Positions 16,820 to 26,272 of a DNA stretch of 64,000 nucleotides are shown here, one piece after another. Below the pieces are notes generated by a model. That model saw only the letters and a list, made by a program, of their open reading frames with translations, ran no database searches and was not told the origin of the DNA. This DNA comes from Phytopseudomonas seleniipraecipitans (GTDB lineage: Bacteria; Pseudomonadota; Gammaproteobacteria; Pseudomonadales; Pseudomonadaceae): contig NZ_FNBM01000005.1 of assembly GCF_900102335.1 (NCBI RefSeq), positions 1-64,000 on the forward strand. Reading direction: 5' to 3'. The translations under genes and the position numbers were made by a program. Position 1 is the first letter of the stretch. Each line of letters starts with the position of its first letter.

Positions 16820-18385
16820 ATGGGTTCTAGTGTTACGCGTGACCGCCTGACAATGGCCCTGCACGTGCTCGGCCTGCTGCTGTTTCTGGTGATTTGGCAG
16901 CGGGTGCAGATGCCTGTCTATATCAGCGCAATTGCCGTGCTCGCACTGGCGTTGTGGCCGTGGCTGAGCCTGTGGCGCAGACCCGTGGCACAGGCCGCCG
17001 CTGATACGCCGGTAACCTCCCTGGATTCGCTGAGCCAGAGCCTGTCGCAGCACACCTGCCATAACGCCCTGTCGGCAGCCCAGGTGTCATTCACCGTGCA
17101 GCAGCTGGCCGTCAGGCTGCAGTCGCAATTGGCGGCGGTCGAGCAGATTGGCGAGGGCGCCCAAGCCGTGACACTCACGGAACAGAGCAATGCCGAGCGT
17201 GCCGGCCAGACCCAGGGCGCCGCGCAGACCGTGCGCGCCAGCAGCGCCACCGGCCAGGCGGAGTTGCAGCAGGCGATCAGCCGCATGCAGCAGCTCAGTG
17301 CCCAGGCAGCGGCCAGCCACGAGCTGATCGATGGTCTCAGCGCGCGTACCGAGCAGATCGAACAAGTCACTCAGGTCATTCAGTCCATCGCCAGCCAGAC
17401 CAACCTGCTGGCGCTCAATGCGGCCATCGAAGCCGCCCGCGCCGGCGAGCAGGGGCGCGGCTTTGCGGTAGTCGCCGACGAGGTGCGCAGTTTGGCAGGG
17501 CGAACCGCCACCGCCACCGGCGAAGTCGGGCAGATGGTTGCCGATATCCGCCAGCAGAGCGCTGCAGTGGTCAGCCATATCCAGCGCCAGGCCGATGAGC
17601 TGCAAGCAGCCGCCCAGCAGATTGAATTCACGGGTGAGCAACTGCGCGGTATCGCTGACCTCGCAGCCGATGTAGATACCCAGGTGACGCAGATCAGCGC
17701 CGGCACCGCGAGCAACCACGAACACCTGGCCGAGCTGCTGGTGGCGGTCGAGCAACTGCGCGGCGATGTGCGCAGCAGCGAAGACCAGACCCGCCAGCTC
17801 GGCAAGGCCGCCGAGCAACTGGTCGGCCAGGCGGAAAGCGTTAGCGAGCAGCTGGCCAGCGTCGGCCTGGATGATTACCACCAGCGCATCTACGACCTCG
17901 CGCTGGAAGGCGCTGCGGCGATTGGTCGACAATTCGAGGCGGATATTGAGGCCGGGCGCATCAGTCAGGCGGATCTGTTCGACCGCCAGTACCAGCCGAT
18001 TGCCAACAGCTTCCCGGCCAAATTTCGCACACGCTTCGACAGTTACGCCGATGGGGTGCTGCCGACCATCCAGGAGCCGTTGCTCAAGCGCCACGAAGGC
18101 CTGGTGTTCGCCATCGCCAGTACACCGGAAGGCTACGTGCCGACTCACAATGAAGCCTTCAATCACCCGCCCACCGGCGACCGCGCCGTGGATACCGTGA
18201 AGAGCCGCAGCAAGCGCATGTTCAACGACCGTACCGGCATCCGCTGCGGCAGTCACAAACAGCGCCTGCTGCTACAGACCTACATGCGCGATACCGGCGA
18301 GCTGATGCATGACCTGTCGGTGCCGATTCATGTGCAGGGCACGCACTGGGGTGGCCTGCGGCTGGGCTACAAGCCGGAGCCGTGA
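16820..18385 (+). CDS. Methyl-accepting chemotaxis protein with C-terminal sensory-like domain
   Basis: A 521-residue chemoreceptor with an unusual order of parts. Two membrane helices at about 10-27 and 31-51 leave almost no periplasmic loop. The coiled-coil signalling domain follows, with the conserved hairpin tip [20 protein letters not shown] near residue 194. A globular domain of about 155 residues (from [19 protein letters not shown] to [10 protein letters not shown]) then ends the protein. That last part reads like a Cache-type sensor, with [11 protein letters not shown] and the terminal GGLRLGY strand. The ligand would therefore be sensed in the cytoplasm. The start follows an ACGAGG ribosome-binding site; an in-frame ATG 15 codons earlier lacks one. 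Confidence 0.88.
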   Translation: MGSSVTRDRLTMALHVLGLLLFLVIWQRVQMPVYISAIAVLALALWPWLSLWRRPVAQAAADTPVTSLDSLSQSLSQHTCHNALSAAQVSFTVQQLAVRLQSQLAAVEQIGEGAQAVTLTEQSNAERAGQTQGAAQTVRASSATGQAELQQAISRMQQLSAQAAASHELIDGLSARTEQIEQVTQVIQSIASQTNLLALNAAIEAARAGEQGRGFAVVADEVRSLAGRTATATGEVGQMVADIRQQSAAVVSHIQRQADELQAAAQQIEFTGEQLRGIADLAADVDTQVTQISAGTASNHEHLAELLVAVEQLRGDVRSSEDQTRQLGKAAEQLVGQAESVSEQLASVGLDDYHQRIYDLALEGAAAIGRQFEADIEAGRISQADLFDRQYQPIANSFPAKFRTRFDSYADGVLPTIQEPLLKRHEGLVFAIASTPEGYVPTHNEAFNHPPTGDRAVDTVKSRSKRMFNDRTGIRCGSHKQRLLLQTYMRDTGELMHDLSVPIHVQGTHWGGLRLGYKPEP

Positions 18386-18706
18386 CAGCCCATTGTTTAG
18401 CTGACGGCTACCTGAAGGTGCACTAATAGCGATTTAACCTGACTCTTGCCGCGTGCGAGCCTCGCGGCATGTCTATCCCGGTCCGCATGTCCTTTATCGC
18501 TCTGCCAGCCCAATGCTTGCGGCTGCGAGCGCCCGAGCCCACGGGGCTGCCGCAGACGCTGGCCTTCTGGGCGCTCTGGCATTGTCGGCATGCCCGCCCA
18601 CCGGATACGCTTCTCGTCCTTGGCTGAAAACCGTGGCTGCATGACGCAGCCGATCAGTTGACCCGGGCCGCCCAGACGGCTGCCTGAGGCTATTCGAGAA
18701 GTCATC
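18386..18706. other. 321-bp upstream region of the glutamylpolyamine synthetase gene
   Basis: There is no supported gene. The interval should hold the promoter of the polyamine-catabolic pair that follows. No palindrome or consensus promoter is strong enough to call. Confidence 0.45.
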
Positions 18707-20071
18707 ATGCCCTTCGCGCCTGTGCAGGACGCCGAGAATTTTCTCGCGCAGAACCCCGATATCGAGCTGTTCGAACTCTTCATCATCGACGCCAACGGCG
18801 TGCCGCGCGGCAAGCTGCTGCACCGCGATGAGCTGCTGGCCGTATACCGCAGTGGGCGACCGCTGCCGAGCACCATCCTCGGCCTGAGCATCAACGGTGA
18901 TGACGTCGAGGACACCGGGCTGGTCTGGGAGGTCGGCGATATCGATTGCCGTGCTTATCCGCTGGCCGGCAGCCTGGCCCGGCTGCCCTGGCGGTTGATT
19001 CCCACCGCTGCGGTGCAGGTCAGCATGCACCCGCAGGAAGGCCTGCCGGCTACCGTCGCCGATCCGCGTCACGTGCTGGTTCAGGTCATCGAGCGGCTGC
19101 AGGCCGAGGGCTACCACCCGGTGATGGCCTGCGAGCTGGAGTTCTACCTGCTCGATGCCAAGCGCGATAGCCGCGGCAACCCGCAACCGGCTCTGGATGC
19201 CGATGGTGGTCGTCCGCGTAGCACCCAGGTTTACGGCCTGCGCGAGCTGGAGCAGATCGAGCCGTTTCTTGCCGACCTGTACGCGGCATGCAAAGCGCAG
19301 GGCATTCCCGCGCGCACGGCGATTTCCGAATATGCGCCGGGGCAGGTGGAAATTACGCTGGAGCATGGCGACGCGCTGCAGGCCATGGACCAGGCGGTGC
19401 GTTACAAGCGCCTGGTCAAGGGCGTGGCACACCGGCATGGCATGCAGGCGTGTTTTATGGCCAAACCGTTCGATCACCTGGCCGGCACCGGCATGCACAT
19501 GCACGTCAGCCTGACCGACGCGGCGGGCCGCAACCTGTTTGCCAGCGAGGCGCCCGCCGGCACGCCGCTGCTGCGCCATGCCGTCGGCGGGATGCTCGCC
19601 AGCCTGCTCGATTCGTTGTTGATTTTCTGCCCCAATGCCAACTCCTACCGGCGCTTCCAGGCCAACAGTTACGCGCCGCTGGCGCCGACCTGGGGTGTGG
19701 ATAACCGTACCGTCAGCCTGCGTGTGCCGGGCGGGCCGGCTGAAAGCCGGCATATCGAGCACCGCATCTGCGGCGCGGACGCCAACCCGTATCTGGCGGC
19801 TGCAGCGATTCTCGCCGGCATTCACCGTGGCATCCGCGAAGAGCTGGACCCGGGCGAGCCCATCGAAGGCAACGGTTATGCCCAGGCCACCACCTTGCTG
19901 CCGACCGACTGGCTGACCTCGTTGTGTGCGCTGCAGGAGTCGACCTGGGCACCCGAGGCACTGGGCACCGAGTTTCTCCATGTGTATCTGGCGATCAAGC
20001 GCGAAGAGCACCGCCGCTTCATGGGCGAAGTCGGCGAGCAGGACTGGCGCTGGTACCTCAATCAGGCTTGA
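18707..20071 (+). CDS. Glutamine-synthetase-family gamma-glutamylpolyamine synthetase (PuuA/PauA type)
   Basis: A 454-residue type I glutamine-synthetase-fold ligase. It keeps the ATP/metal motifs CELEFYL near 144, GTGMHMHVS near 263 and NRTVSLRVPGG plus RICGADANPYL near 335-365. The short N-terminal domain and lack of a nitrogen-regulation adenylylation Tyr site fit the PuuA/PauA branch, which joins glutamate to putrescine or another polyamine. The next gene is an amine-oxidising flavoprotein and gabDT lie 5 kb upstream, giving a coherent putrescine-to-succinate route. The exact amine cannot be assigned. Pseudomonas genomes hold several such paralogues. Confidence 0.88.
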   Translation: MPFAPVQDAENFLAQNPDIELFELFIIDANGVPRGKLLHRDELLAVYRSGRPLPSTILGLSINGDDVEDTGLVWEVGDIDCRAYPLAGSLARLPWRLIPTAAVQVSMHPQEGLPATVADPRHVLVQVIERLQAEGYHPVMACELEFYLLDAKRDSRGNPQPALDADGGRPRSTQVYGLRELEQIEPFLADLYAACKAQGIPARTAISEYAPGQVEITLEHGDALQAMDQAVRYKRLVKGVAHRHGMQACFMAKPFDHLAGTGMHMHVSLTDAAGRNLFASEAPAGTPLLRHAVGGMLASLLDSLLIFCPNANSYRRFQANSYAPLAPTWGVDNRTVSLRVPGGPAESRHIEHRICGADANPYLAAAAILAGIHRGIREELDPGEPIEGNGYAQATTLLPTDWLTSLCALQESTWAPEALGTEFLHVYLAIKREEHRRFMGEVGEQDWRWYLNQA

Positions 20072-20127
20072 ACTGCCTGTCTGAACGATCATGTGCGGCA
20101 CGCGCAGCGTACCGCTAAGGATGTGAC

Positions 20128-21432
20128 ATGAGCCTTAACAACGCGACGGCCGCCGAGCGCAGCCCGTCCTATTACAGCGCGACCATCGACCAGGACAGCG
20201 ACTACCCGAGCGTGCAGGGTGAGGTACGGGTCGATGTGGCGATCATCGGCGGCGGCTTCACCGGCGTGGCCACGGCGGTGGAACTGGCCGAGCGTGGCTT
20301 CAAGGTTGCCGTGGTGGAGGCCAACCGCATCGGTTGGGGCGCCAGCGGGCGCAATGGCGGGCAGGTCACGGGCAGCCTGTCCGGCGACACGGCAATGACC
20401 AAGCAGATGCGCAAGCGCCTGGGCGATGAGGTTGATGACTTCATCTGGAACCTGCGCTGGCGCGGTCACAGCATCATCGAGCAGCGGGTACAGCGCTACG
20501 GCATCGCCTGCGACCTCAAGCACGGCCACCTGCATGCGGCGATGAAGCCGGCGCATCTGAATGAGCTACGCGCCTCCTACGACGAGGCGCTGAGCCGCGG
20601 CATGGAAGCCGATGTGACCCTGCTGGATGCAGCCGGCGTGCGTGCCCACCTGGCCAGCGATCTGTATCTCGGCGCGTTGAAGAACACCCGCAATCTGCAC
20701 CTGCACCCACTCAACCTGTGCCTGGGCGAAGCGCGGGCGGCGCACAGCCTTGGCGCGCTGATCTTCGAACGCTCGCCGGTGCTGGAGATCGTGCATGGCG
20801 ATACGCCGACACTGGTGACGGCCGAGGGGCGGGTGGTCGCCAATCAGGTGCTGCTGGCCGGCGACGTGTACCACAAGCTGGAGCCGGAAAAGCTCAAGGG
20901 CCTGATTTTTCCGGCGATGGGCGGCATCGTCACCACCGCGCCGTTGGGCGAGCTGGCGGCGCAGATCAACCCCCACGATCTCGCCGTGTACGACTGCCGA
21001 TTCGTGCTCGATTATTACCGCCTGACCGCCGACGGGCGCCTGCTGTTCGGCGGCGGTGCCAACTACTCGGGACGCGACTCGCGGGATATCGCCGCCGAGC
21101 TGCGGCCCGGCATCGAGCGCACCTTCCCGAGCCTGAAAGACGTGCCCATTGAGTTTCAGTGGAGCTGCGCCATGGGCATCGTCGTCAACCGCATTCCGCA
21201 GTTGGGCAAGCTGTCGCCCAACGTCTGGTACTGCCAGGGTTATTCCGGCCACGGCATCGCCACCAGCCACGTGATGGGCGAGATCATGGCCGAAGCCATG
21301 AGCGGCGAGCTGTCACGCTTCGAGACCTTTGCCGGCTGCTCGCACATCAAAGTGCCGATGGGCGATGTACTCGGCAACCCGATGCTGGCGCTGGGGATGT
21401 GGTACTACCAACTGCTGGAAAAGCTGCGCTAA
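20128..21432 (+). CDS. FAD-dependent gamma-glutamylputrescine oxidoreductase (PuuB/PauB type)
   Basis: A 434-residue DAO-family flavoenzyme. The N-terminal leader PSYYSATIDQDSDYP precedes the FAD fingerprint GGGFTG (41-46) and the GWGASGRNGGQV motif, a pattern characteristic of PuuB-type enzymes. It would oxidise gamma-glutamylputrescine to the aldehyde, releasing ammonia and H2O2 or passing electrons on. It is 56 bp downstream of the synthetase gene in the same orientation and is probably co-transcribed. The aldehyde dehydrogenase and hydrolase steps of the pathway are not encoded beside it, so they must lie elsewhere. Confidence 0.9.
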   Translation: MSLNNATAAERSPSYYSATIDQDSDYPSVQGEVRVDVAIIGGGFTGVATAVELAERGFKVAVVEANRIGWGASGRNGGQVTGSLSGDTAMTKQMRKRLGDEVDDFIWNLRWRGHSIIEQRVQRYGIACDLKHGHLHAAMKPAHLNELRASYDEALSRGMEADVTLLDAAGVRAHLASDLYLGALKNTRNLHLHPLNLCLGEARAAHSLGALIFERSPVLEIVHGDTPTLVTAEGRVVANQVLLAGDVYHKLEPEKLKGLIFPAMGGIVTTAPLGELAAQINPHDLAVYDCRFVLDYYRLTADGRLLFGGGANYSGRDSRDIAAELRPGIERTFPSLKDVPIEFQWSCAMGIVVNRIPQLGKLSPNVWYCQGYSGHGIATSHVMGEIMAEAMSGELSRFETFAGCSHIKVPMGDVLGNPMLALGMWYYQLLEKLR

Positions 21433-21510
21433 GCGGGAACAGATTCAGCGCACTATTGGGTAGACGTGGCTCCCTCGCGTCTAGCCGTGGCCTCGAAGCA
21501 GAATTGCATG

Positions 21511-21780
21511 ATGGCCGCAATCGTTTCGCGCCGAGGGCGGCGCTCCTACAGAACGCGTGGGACTCGCACACCGCCTAGGAGCCGCGACCCCGCGGCGAAT
21601 GGTGGCCTTGGCGCGGATTTGCGGGATGGCCGCAATCGTTTCGCGCCGAGGGCGGCGCTCCTACAGAACGCGTGGGACTCGCACACCGTGTAGGAGCCGC
21701 GACCCCGCGGCGAATGGTGGCCTTTGCGCGGATTTGTGGGATGGCCGCAATCGTTTCACGCCGAGGGCGACGCACCTACG
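21511..21780. repeat. 115-bp tandem repeat, about 2.3 copies
   Basis: Copies start at 21511, 21626 and 21741 with ATGGCCGCAATCGTTTC. The first two units are almost identical over 115 bp, and the third is truncated where it meets the end of the phosphatase gene. Each unit contains CTCCTACAGAACGCGTGGGA and GTAGGAGCCGCGACCCCGCG, a sequence type common as intergenic repeats in pseudomonads. The unit is far too long and not spaced for a CRISPR array. Confidence 0.9.
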
Positions 21781-23731
21781 CGCGCTTGGGCGCTTCGTTT
21801 GGCTCCGCGACTTCATCACGATCATCGATGAATTCGGTGCGCGGCGAGCCGTCGGCGTTGAGCTGGAACACCCGGCTGGGTTGGCCCTCGGTGTTGAACA
21901 GCACCTGTCCGAGGCCGGCGGAATTCCACAGCCGTTCGCCAGCCTTGCTGTGTTTGGGAATGTGCGGGAACACCTGCATGCGGCGGCGTTTGGTCAGCCA
22001 GTTGAGCGGCGACCAGGGCGCGTACAGCCAGCGGTTGAGGCGGTCGAACAGGTTCAGCAGGCGCTCCGGGAATTCGTTTTTCACGCCGCTACTGGTGATC
22101 TGCCAGATGGTCGGACCATTGCGTCGTTGACGTACCTTGACCTCATAGAAGAACGAGTAGTGCACGTCGCCGGAGAGCACCACGTAGTCCCGCGGCGTAC
22201 GCGAGTGGCGGAAGATGTTCATCATCACGCTGGCGGCGCCGCGGTGGGCCATCCAGTTTTCCGCATCGACCATCAGCGGGTGGCCGGCCCAGCTGAATAC
22301 GCGCTGCACCGCTTCGATCAGCTTGACGCCGAACATCGGTGCCGGCGAGACGATGATCGCCGAGGGATGGTCGAGTAGATCTTGCTGGAATTCGCTCAGC
22401 GCTTCCCAGTCGAGCAGCCCGGAAGGCCGCTTGATATTGCGCTCGCTGCGCCAGCGCCGGGTGCGCGTGTCGAGCACCAGCAGCGCCGGTTTGCTGGGCA
22501 GCACGTAGTGCCACTGCTGGAACTTCATCAGCTCGTCGATCAGCCGATCCTGGGCCGGGCTGCCGAAGCCGCGCTCCCTGGCTTGTTCGCACAAGGCGCT
22601 GGTATTGGCCAGCGGCTCGGCAAAGGCGTCCGGGTTGTTGCCCCAGCCCTGGCACAGCAGGTAGCCGATCAGTGCGTTGCCGATGATGCGCTTGGAAAAG
22701 GGATGGCCGTAGGCGGTCTCTTCCCACTGCGCGGAGAGGTTCCAGTCATCGGTGATGTCGTGATCGTCGAAGATCATCAGGTTCGGCAGGTGCGCCAGAA
22801 CGCGAGCCACCCCGCCAAGGCTGTCAACGAACGCGGCGATGCTGGCGCGCTCGCGGTCATAGCGTTCGGCATCGTCAGCGCTCAGCTGCGGTGCCTCGCT
22901 GTCGAGCAGCGTCCAGGGCGTGGGCGACCATACCAGGAGGTACATAGCCAGCACTTCGGCCAGGGTCACCAGGTGGTTGTCGGCGTTGCTGCTGGTAAAA
23001 ATGGGCTTCTCGGTGCCACCGAAAAAGCGCTCGCGCAGCGTCTCGTTGCTCTTTAGCGCCGGTAGCAGGTCGGCGCGGTGGTAATAGCTGGCCGGGTGGT
23101 CGTAAAGGTCGGCGCTGTCCTCGATCACCGCGCCGTCGAGTTTCTCGTGGTACAGGCCCAGGCGCTCGATCAGCTGGTGAACGGCGCGCAGCATCGGCCC
23201 GGCGACGTCGTCGACATAAACCTGATCGCCGCTGTGCAGCAGCACCGCAGGCCGCTCCTTGGCTGTGTGGGGGGTTGCCAGCAGACGGTCGGCGCACAAC
23301 AGGCCATCATTGGACGGGTGGTGCGGCTTGCGGCAGGAGCCGTGCAGCAGGTGGTCGATACGCGAGCGCAGCACGAAGTTGGGCTGCGTGGCGCCGTCGT
23401 ACAGCAAGTGCGTGGCCCACTCGGCGATACCGTGATGGTCGTCGACCAGCAGGTCGTAGGCGATCAGCTCGTCCTGCGGCAGCGGGGCGTCGAGGTGCAG
23501 GTCGATCAGGTGGATGACCGCGTGCTTGCCGATCATCAGGCGCTGGCAGGCATCGTCACCGAGCGGGTAGTCACGGCTCGCCTGGCCGGCTGGCGCCAGG
23601 CGCAGGGTCAATTGCAGGTCGCGGCTGCCTACCAGCCACAACACCAGACGGCCGGGTTCGAGGCGGCGCAGGATCGGGCCGGCGAGTACGGCAGGCAGGT
23701 CGGTAGAATCGTGACGGTCTGGTAATGGCAT
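21776..23731 (-). CDS. PhoD-like metallophosphatase family protein
   Basis: A 651-residue protein with the PhoD-type metallophosphoesterase core. GDQVYVDD (168-175) and FDDHDITDDW (321-330) supply metal ligands, and LSGDVHYSFFYEV near 535 closes the site. No signal peptide or Tat motif is visible, unlike secreted PhoD alkaline phosphatases, so it may act in the cytoplasm. It is longer than typical PhoD, with an extra C-terminal region of about 100 residues rich in basic and aromatic residues. Its 3' end runs a few bases into the last tandem repeat copy. It is separated by 96 bp from the Crp/Fnr gene transcribed in the same direction. Confidence 0.85.
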   Translation of the reverse strand: MPLPDRHDSTDLPAVLAGPILRRLEPGRLVLWLVGSRDLQLTLRLAPAGQASRDYPLGDDACQRLMIGKHAVIHLIDLHLDAPLPQDELIAYDLLVDDHHGIAEWATHLLYDGATQPNFVLRSRIDHLLHGSCRKPHHPSNDGLLCADRLLATPHTAKERPAVLLHSGDQVYVDDVAGPMLRAVHQLIERLGLYHEKLDGAVIEDSADLYDHPASYYHRADLLPALKSNETLRERFFGGTEKPIFTSSNADNHLVTLAEVLAMYLLVWSPTPWTLLDSEAPQLSADDAERYDRERASIAAFVDSLGGVARVLAHLPNLMIFDDHDITDDWNLSAQWEETAYGHPFSKRIIGNALIGYLLCQGWGNNPDAFAEPLANTSALCEQARERGFGSPAQDRLIDELMKFQQWHYVLPSKPALLVLDTRTRRWRSERNIKRPSGLLDWEALSEFQQDLLDHPSAIIVSPAPMFGVKLIEAVQRVFSWAGHPLMVDAENWMAHRGAASVMMNIFRHSRTPRDYVVLSGDVHYSFFYEVKVRQRRNGPTIWQITSSGVKNEFPERLLNLFDRLNRWLYAPWSPLNWLTKRRRMQVFPHIPKHSKAGERLWNSAGLGQVLFNTEGQPSRVFQLNADGSPRTEFIDDRDEVAEPNEAPKRA

Positions 23732-23827
23732 CCGTGGTCGCTTTTCGCCGAGCTGGGATCAGCTGGCCTGTTTCAGGAATGAATAGGAGCCCGGCCCTTG
23801 GCTAATGGTTCGCTTGTCACACAATCT

Positions 23828-24511
23828 TCATGTTGATCGCGCTGCCTGGCGAAGGCCGTCCAGGTCGATAATCTCGATCTCGCCGTAGGTCAGTCGCACG
23901 ATGCCGCGGGCCTGCAGATCCTTGAGCACGCCGTTGGCGGTTTGCCGGGAGATGGCCAGCATCGCCGCCAGTTGCTCCTGCGCCAGGTGAATGATGCGCC
24001 GCGGGCCCTGGGTTTCGCCATAGTCTTCGGCAATCAGCAGCAAACGCCGGGCCAGACGTTGCGGGGCCGGCAGCAGGCTCATCTCTTCCAGGGCGATAAA
24101 TGCCAGGCGCACCTTGTGGGCCATCAGCAGGGCGATGTCGCGCCAGTACACCGGGTGGGCGTCGAGCAGGCTCAACAGACCGGCCTGCGGCACGTGCAGC
24201 AACGTGCTGGTGCCTTCGGCGAGGGCATCGTGGGTGCGCGGCTGGCCGTCGAACAGGGCGATCTCGCCGAACCAGTGCGGCGCTTCCACCAGGACCAGCA
24301 GCGCCTCCTTGCCCTGAGCGTCCACCGTGCCAACGCGCATGGCGCCGGCCAGCACGGCGTACAGGCCACTCGGCGCATCGCCGCGGCTGAACAGGCGCTG
24401 GCCGGCGTCCAGGTGCAAATGCCGGCCTTGCGCCACCAGCGCCTGTTGTAACGCATGCGGCAGTGCGGCGAACCATTGGCCCTGAAGCAGAGCGGCGTGC
24501 AGATCGGTCAT
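23828..24511 (-). CDS. Crp/Fnr-family transcriptional regulator
   Basis: A 227-residue regulator with a cyclic-nucleotide-binding-like beta roll at about 15-130 (SGLYAVLAGAMRVGTVDAQG, FGEIALFDGQPRTHDALAE) and a Crp-type winged HTH at 165-215 (LAAMLAISRQTANGVLKDLQ). It contains no Cys, so it cannot hold an FNR-type Fe-S cluster. The start MTDLHAALL is chosen because a GGAA ribosome-binding site precedes it, and the longer upstream open frame has no family similarity. It is divergent from the Mpo1-like gene, 87 bp apart. Confidence 0.9.
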   Translation of the reverse strand: MTDLHAALLQGQWFAALPHALQQALVAQGRHLHLDAGQRLFSRGDAPSGLYAVLAGAMRVGTVDAQGKEALLVLVEAPHWFGEIALFDGQPRTHDALAEGTSTLLHVPQAGLLSLLDAHPVYWRDIALLMAHKVRLAFIALEEMSLLPAPQRLARRLLLIAEDYGETQGPRRIIHLAQEQLAAMLAISRQTANGVLKDLQARGIVRLTYGEIEIIDLDGLRQAARST

Positions 24512-24598
24512 GAATGTTCCGGTTTGTCGGCTAGCTGACAGTGCTGGCGAGATAGCCGCGCCATTATGCGGCGACCTGCAGCCAAGAGGATAACAACA

Positions 24599-25120
24599 AT
24601 GAAAACCCTGGTGGATCACCTCGCCCAGTACGCGGCCTACCACCGCGACCGGCGCAATATCGTCACCCATTTCGTCGGCATCCCCATGATCGTGCTGGCG
24701 GTTACCGTGTTGCTGTCGCGCCCCGGCTTTTCGCTGGCCGGGCTGTGGCTGTCGCCTGCCTTGGCGGTGGCTCTGGTGACGACACTGTTCTACCTGCGCC
24801 TGGATTTTCGCTTCGGCGTGGTGATGGGGGCGCTGCTGGGCCTCTGCGTGTGGTTCGGCGCCGGCCTGGCGGTTGGCGGCACCGCGCTGTGGTTGAGCGC
24901 AGGGCTGGGGTTGTTCGTGGTGGGCTGGATCATCCAGTTCGTCGGGCACTTCTACGAGGGCCGCAAGCCGGCGTTTGTCGACGACATCATGGGGCTGATG
25001 GTCGGGCCGTTGTTCGTGGTCGCCGAGGCTGCTTTTCTGCTCGGTTTGCGCCAGGAGGTCGAACATGAGGTGGTGCAGCGCGCCGGGCCGACCTGCATTC
25101 GCGAACGCAAGACGGCGTGA
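24599..25120 (+). CDS. Mpo1/DUF962 family membrane protein
   Basis: A 173-residue protein with four predicted membrane helices, related to the yeast Mpo1 (YGL010w) family of 2-hydroxy fatty acid dioxygenases. The family histidines are visible in AAYHRDRRNIVTHFVGIP near the N-terminus and in WIIQFVGHFYEGRKPAF near 115, which in Mpo1 are proposed to hold iron. The start MKTLVDHL follows AGAGGA at a good distance. Fatty-acid alpha-oxidation is a plausible but unproven role. The divergent Crp/Fnr gene may control it. Confidence 0.85.
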   Translation: MKTLVDHLAQYAAYHRDRRNIVTHFVGIPMIVLAVTVLLSRPGFSLAGLWLSPALAVALVTTLFYLRLDFRFGVVMGALLGLCVWFGAGLAVGGTALWLSAGLGLFVVGWIIQFVGHFYEGRKPAFVDDIMGLMVGPLFVVAEAAFLLGLRQEVEHEVVQRAGPTCIRERKTA

Positions 25121-25127
25121 TGTGTTG

Positions 25128-25352
25128 ATCGTTCCTCACGCTCCGCGTGGGAATGCCTCCAAGGACGCTCCGCGTCCGCTGTTGCGGGCAACACGGCGCA
25201 GGGCGCCTGAGCCTTAGCTACCACGCTGGAGCGTGGGAGCCATCATCTCGGCTTGATTAGCCCGTAGGGTGGACAACGCTCCTTTTGTCCACCATCGCGA
25301 TGGTGGTGCGGTGGACGGATCGGGCCGCGCAGGCAAGCGTCGTCCACCCTAC
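25128..25352. repeat. Two adjacent palindromic intergenic repeats
   Basis: First, 25128-25245 holds CTCCGCGTGGGAATGCC ... GGAGCGTGGGAGC inverted arms. Second, 25264-25352 opens with GTAGGGTGGAC and closes with GTCCACCCTAC. The same two families recur elsewhere in this window (47.1, 50.0, 34.5, 54.0 and 63.2 kb). They fill the gap between two convergent genes. Confidence 0.75.
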
Positions 25353-25380
25353 AAGGGGCCGCTTTCGTACATTGCAGCCT

Positions 25381-26145
25381 CTAGAACCCGCCGCGCAATG
25401 CCAGGTCGGCACCGAGCAGCAATAGGCCGATAAAGAACCAGCGCTTAAAGCGTTCCGGGCTGATACGGCGGCGCAGCCATTGGCCGCCAGCCATGCCCAG
25501 CAGGGCTGGCAGCAGTGCCAGAGCGGACATGCCAAGCACCGCTGGTTGCAGCAGTTCGCCGCTGTGGCCGAGGCTCAGAGCCAAGGCAATGGTCGACACG
25601 CTGAAGGAAATCCCCAGGGCTTGCACCAGATCGTCTTTTTCCAGGCCGATGGCCTGCAGATAAGGCACTGCCGGGATCACGAACACCCCGGTCACGGCGG
25701 TGATCGCTCCGGTGATGGCGCCGATAATCGGACCCAGCCAGCTTTCCCGGGTCGGTTGCACCGTGAAGCGCACCGAGGCCAGCCCCAGCAGCGCATAGAC
25801 AATCAGTGCCAGGCCCAGCCAGCGTGTGGCGTTCGGCAGCTGTTCGCCCTGCAGGTAGAAGCTGATCGCCAGGGTGCCGAGCATGATGCCCAGCAGCAGT
25901 GGCCACAGCCGGCGCATCATCGGTAGCGGGCTGCGGCCGTCGCAGAGCTGCCAGATGTTGGTGACCATCGATGGGATGATCAGCAGCGCCGCTGCCTGCA
26001 TCGGCGTCATCACCAGACCCAGCATGCCGACGGCGATGGTCGGCAGGCCAAGGCCGACCACGCCCTTGACCATGCCGGCGAGCAGGAAGGTCAGGAGAAT
26101 CAGCGGCAGGTAGCTGACGAGGCCGTCGAAGGTGAGCATGGGCAA
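25381..26145 (-). CDS. TauE/SafE (TSUP) family permease
   Basis: A 254-residue membrane protein with about eight helices and two related halves, as in the TauE/SafE sulfite/sulfonate exporter family. The motifs GMVKGVVGLGLPTIAVGML near 25 and ITGAITAVTGVFVIPAVPYLQ near 145 are the repeated family signature. Some members export sulfite or move organosulfonates. It lies next to the sulfate uptake operon, but a strong terminator separates them, so linkage is only suggestive. Confidence 0.88.
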   Translation of the reverse strand: MPMLTFDGLVSYLPLILLTFLLAGMVKGVVGLGLPTIAVGMLGLVMTPMQAAALLIIPSMVTNIWQLCDGRSPLPMMRRLWPLLLGIMLGTLAISFYLQGEQLPNATRWLGLALIVYALLGLASVRFTVQPTRESWLGPIIGAITGAITAVTGVFVIPAVPYLQAIGLEKDDLVQALGISFSVSTIALALSLGHSGELLQPAVLGMSALALLPALLGMAGGQWLRRRISPERFKRWFFIGLLLLGADLALRGGF

Positions 26146-26190
26146 GCGTCCATCGGAAGAAGGCCTCTATGGTAGGTGAAGGCGCTCAAA

Positions 26191-26223
26191 AAAACGCCGT
26201 GCCCCAATAGGGCACGGCGTTTT
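26191..26223. terminator. Bidirectional terminator-type hairpin after cysA
   Basis: AAAACGCCGTGCCC (26191-26204) and GGGCACGGCGTTTT (26210-26223) form a perfect 14-bp stem with a 5-base loop. On the minus strand a run of T follows the stem, ending the cys operon 50 bp after the cysA stop. Confidence 0.93.
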
Positions 26224-26272
26224 CATTACACGTCTGGCGCAGAGCGCAAGGAGCGACTCTTAGCCGTTTTGC

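Noticed and set aside
18590..18607. TGGCATTGTCGGCATGCC as a sigma-54 promoter before the glutamylpolyamine synthetase.
   Set aside because: The distance between GG and GC is two bases too long for a -24/-12 promoter.
21511..21780. Tandem repeats as a CRISPR array.
   Set aside because: The units are 115 bp, adjacent without spacers, and no cas genes are present.
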